A program made the position numbers and the translations under genes. Below, piece by piece: positions 6,421-6,462 of a stretch of 6,462 bases of DNA. Under the pieces are notes generated by a model, which was not told where the DNA came from, did not search any database, and saw only the letters and a list, made by a program, of their open reading frames with translations. Every line of letters begins with the position of its first letter. Within the stretch, counting starts at the first letter, position 1. Source of the stretch: Prevotellaceae bacterium (lineage in GTDB: Bacteria; Bacteroidota; Bacteroidia; Bacteroidales; Bacteroidaceae); the NCBI GenBank assembly GCA_003150315.1, contig QAML01000068.1, forward strand, positions 1-6,462, given 5' to 3'.

Positions 6421-6462
6421 AAGGCACTTATTTTAAAATAAGTGCCTTGTATTTTAAAATAT
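6419..6462. repeat. Right copy of the 44-bp end repeat with a perfect 32-bp palindrome
   Basis: Identical over all 44 bases to positions 1-44. It contains the 32-bp palindrome (6419-6450) and the 12-bp palindrome (6450-6461). On the minus strand the palindrome is followed by ATTTTTCG and on the plus strand by ATTTTAAAAT, so it could work as a terminator in both directions. The window ends exactly at the end of the identity, which is what a repeat-induced contig break or a circular overlap would produce. Confidence 0.9.

Noticed and set aside
1..6462. The whole window as a plasmid or composite transposon
   Set aside because: The identical ends invite this, but there is no replication initiator, mobilisation gene, transposase, integrase or target-site duplication. 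The end identity is reported as a finding without a mobile-element call.

Overview
The window looks like Bacteroidota DNA, most likely Bacteroidales and possibly Prevotella-like. This is an inference from three things: two good matches to the Bacteroidota -7 promoter element TAnnTTTG, start codons with AT-rich leaders and no properly spaced Shine-Dalgarno sequence, and frequent ATA isoleucine codons in otherwise balanced-GC genes. No taxonomic marker gene is present.

All four confident genes lie on the + strand and form one heavy-metal efflux locus. After a repeat-rich, T-tract-rich leader (1-235) come a periplasmic adaptor (czcB-like, 236-1429), an inner-membrane RND pump (czcA-like, 1451-4558), a TolC-type outer-membrane channel (czcC-like, 4565-5794) and a Fur-family metal-dependent repressor (5861-6298). 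The first three are tightly packed (gaps of 21 and 6 bases) and supply one tripartite machine spanning both membranes. The regulator has its own -7 box in a 66-base gap, and a probable intrinsic terminator follows it. The pump has the Asp/Asp/Glu transmembrane-4 charges of CzcA-type proteins and lacks the methionine triad of CusA. This favours divalent cations (Zn, Co, Cd or Ni) over Cu(I)/Ag(I). The adaptor has histidine-rich segments at both ends of its mature part.

The most unusual architecture is at the edges. The first and last 44 bases are identical and contain a perfect 32-bp palindrome plus a second 12-bp palindrome. Inside each copy lies a related 34-base module (28/34 matches) in opposite orientation (52-85 and 6387-6420). 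Joined through the shared 44 bases, the ends make one near-palindromic structure of about 117 bases. Either the window is bounded by two copies of a dispersed intergenic repeat, where an assembly could break, or it represents a circular or tandemly repeated unit. The sequence alone cannot decide between these. No replication, transposase, integrase or mobilisation gene is present, so the window is not a self-sufficient plasmid or transposon.

The regulatory regions of the adaptor and the regulator share a small dyad-like motif directly on the -7 box (TTTTGCACCTGTAAAA and TTTTGTACTGCATAA). This makes the Fur-family protein a candidate regulator of both itself and the pump. The core genes are a recognisable known system. 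The parts worth a second look are the end repeats, the Fur-type control of an efflux pump, and an internal codon-usage shift in czcA.
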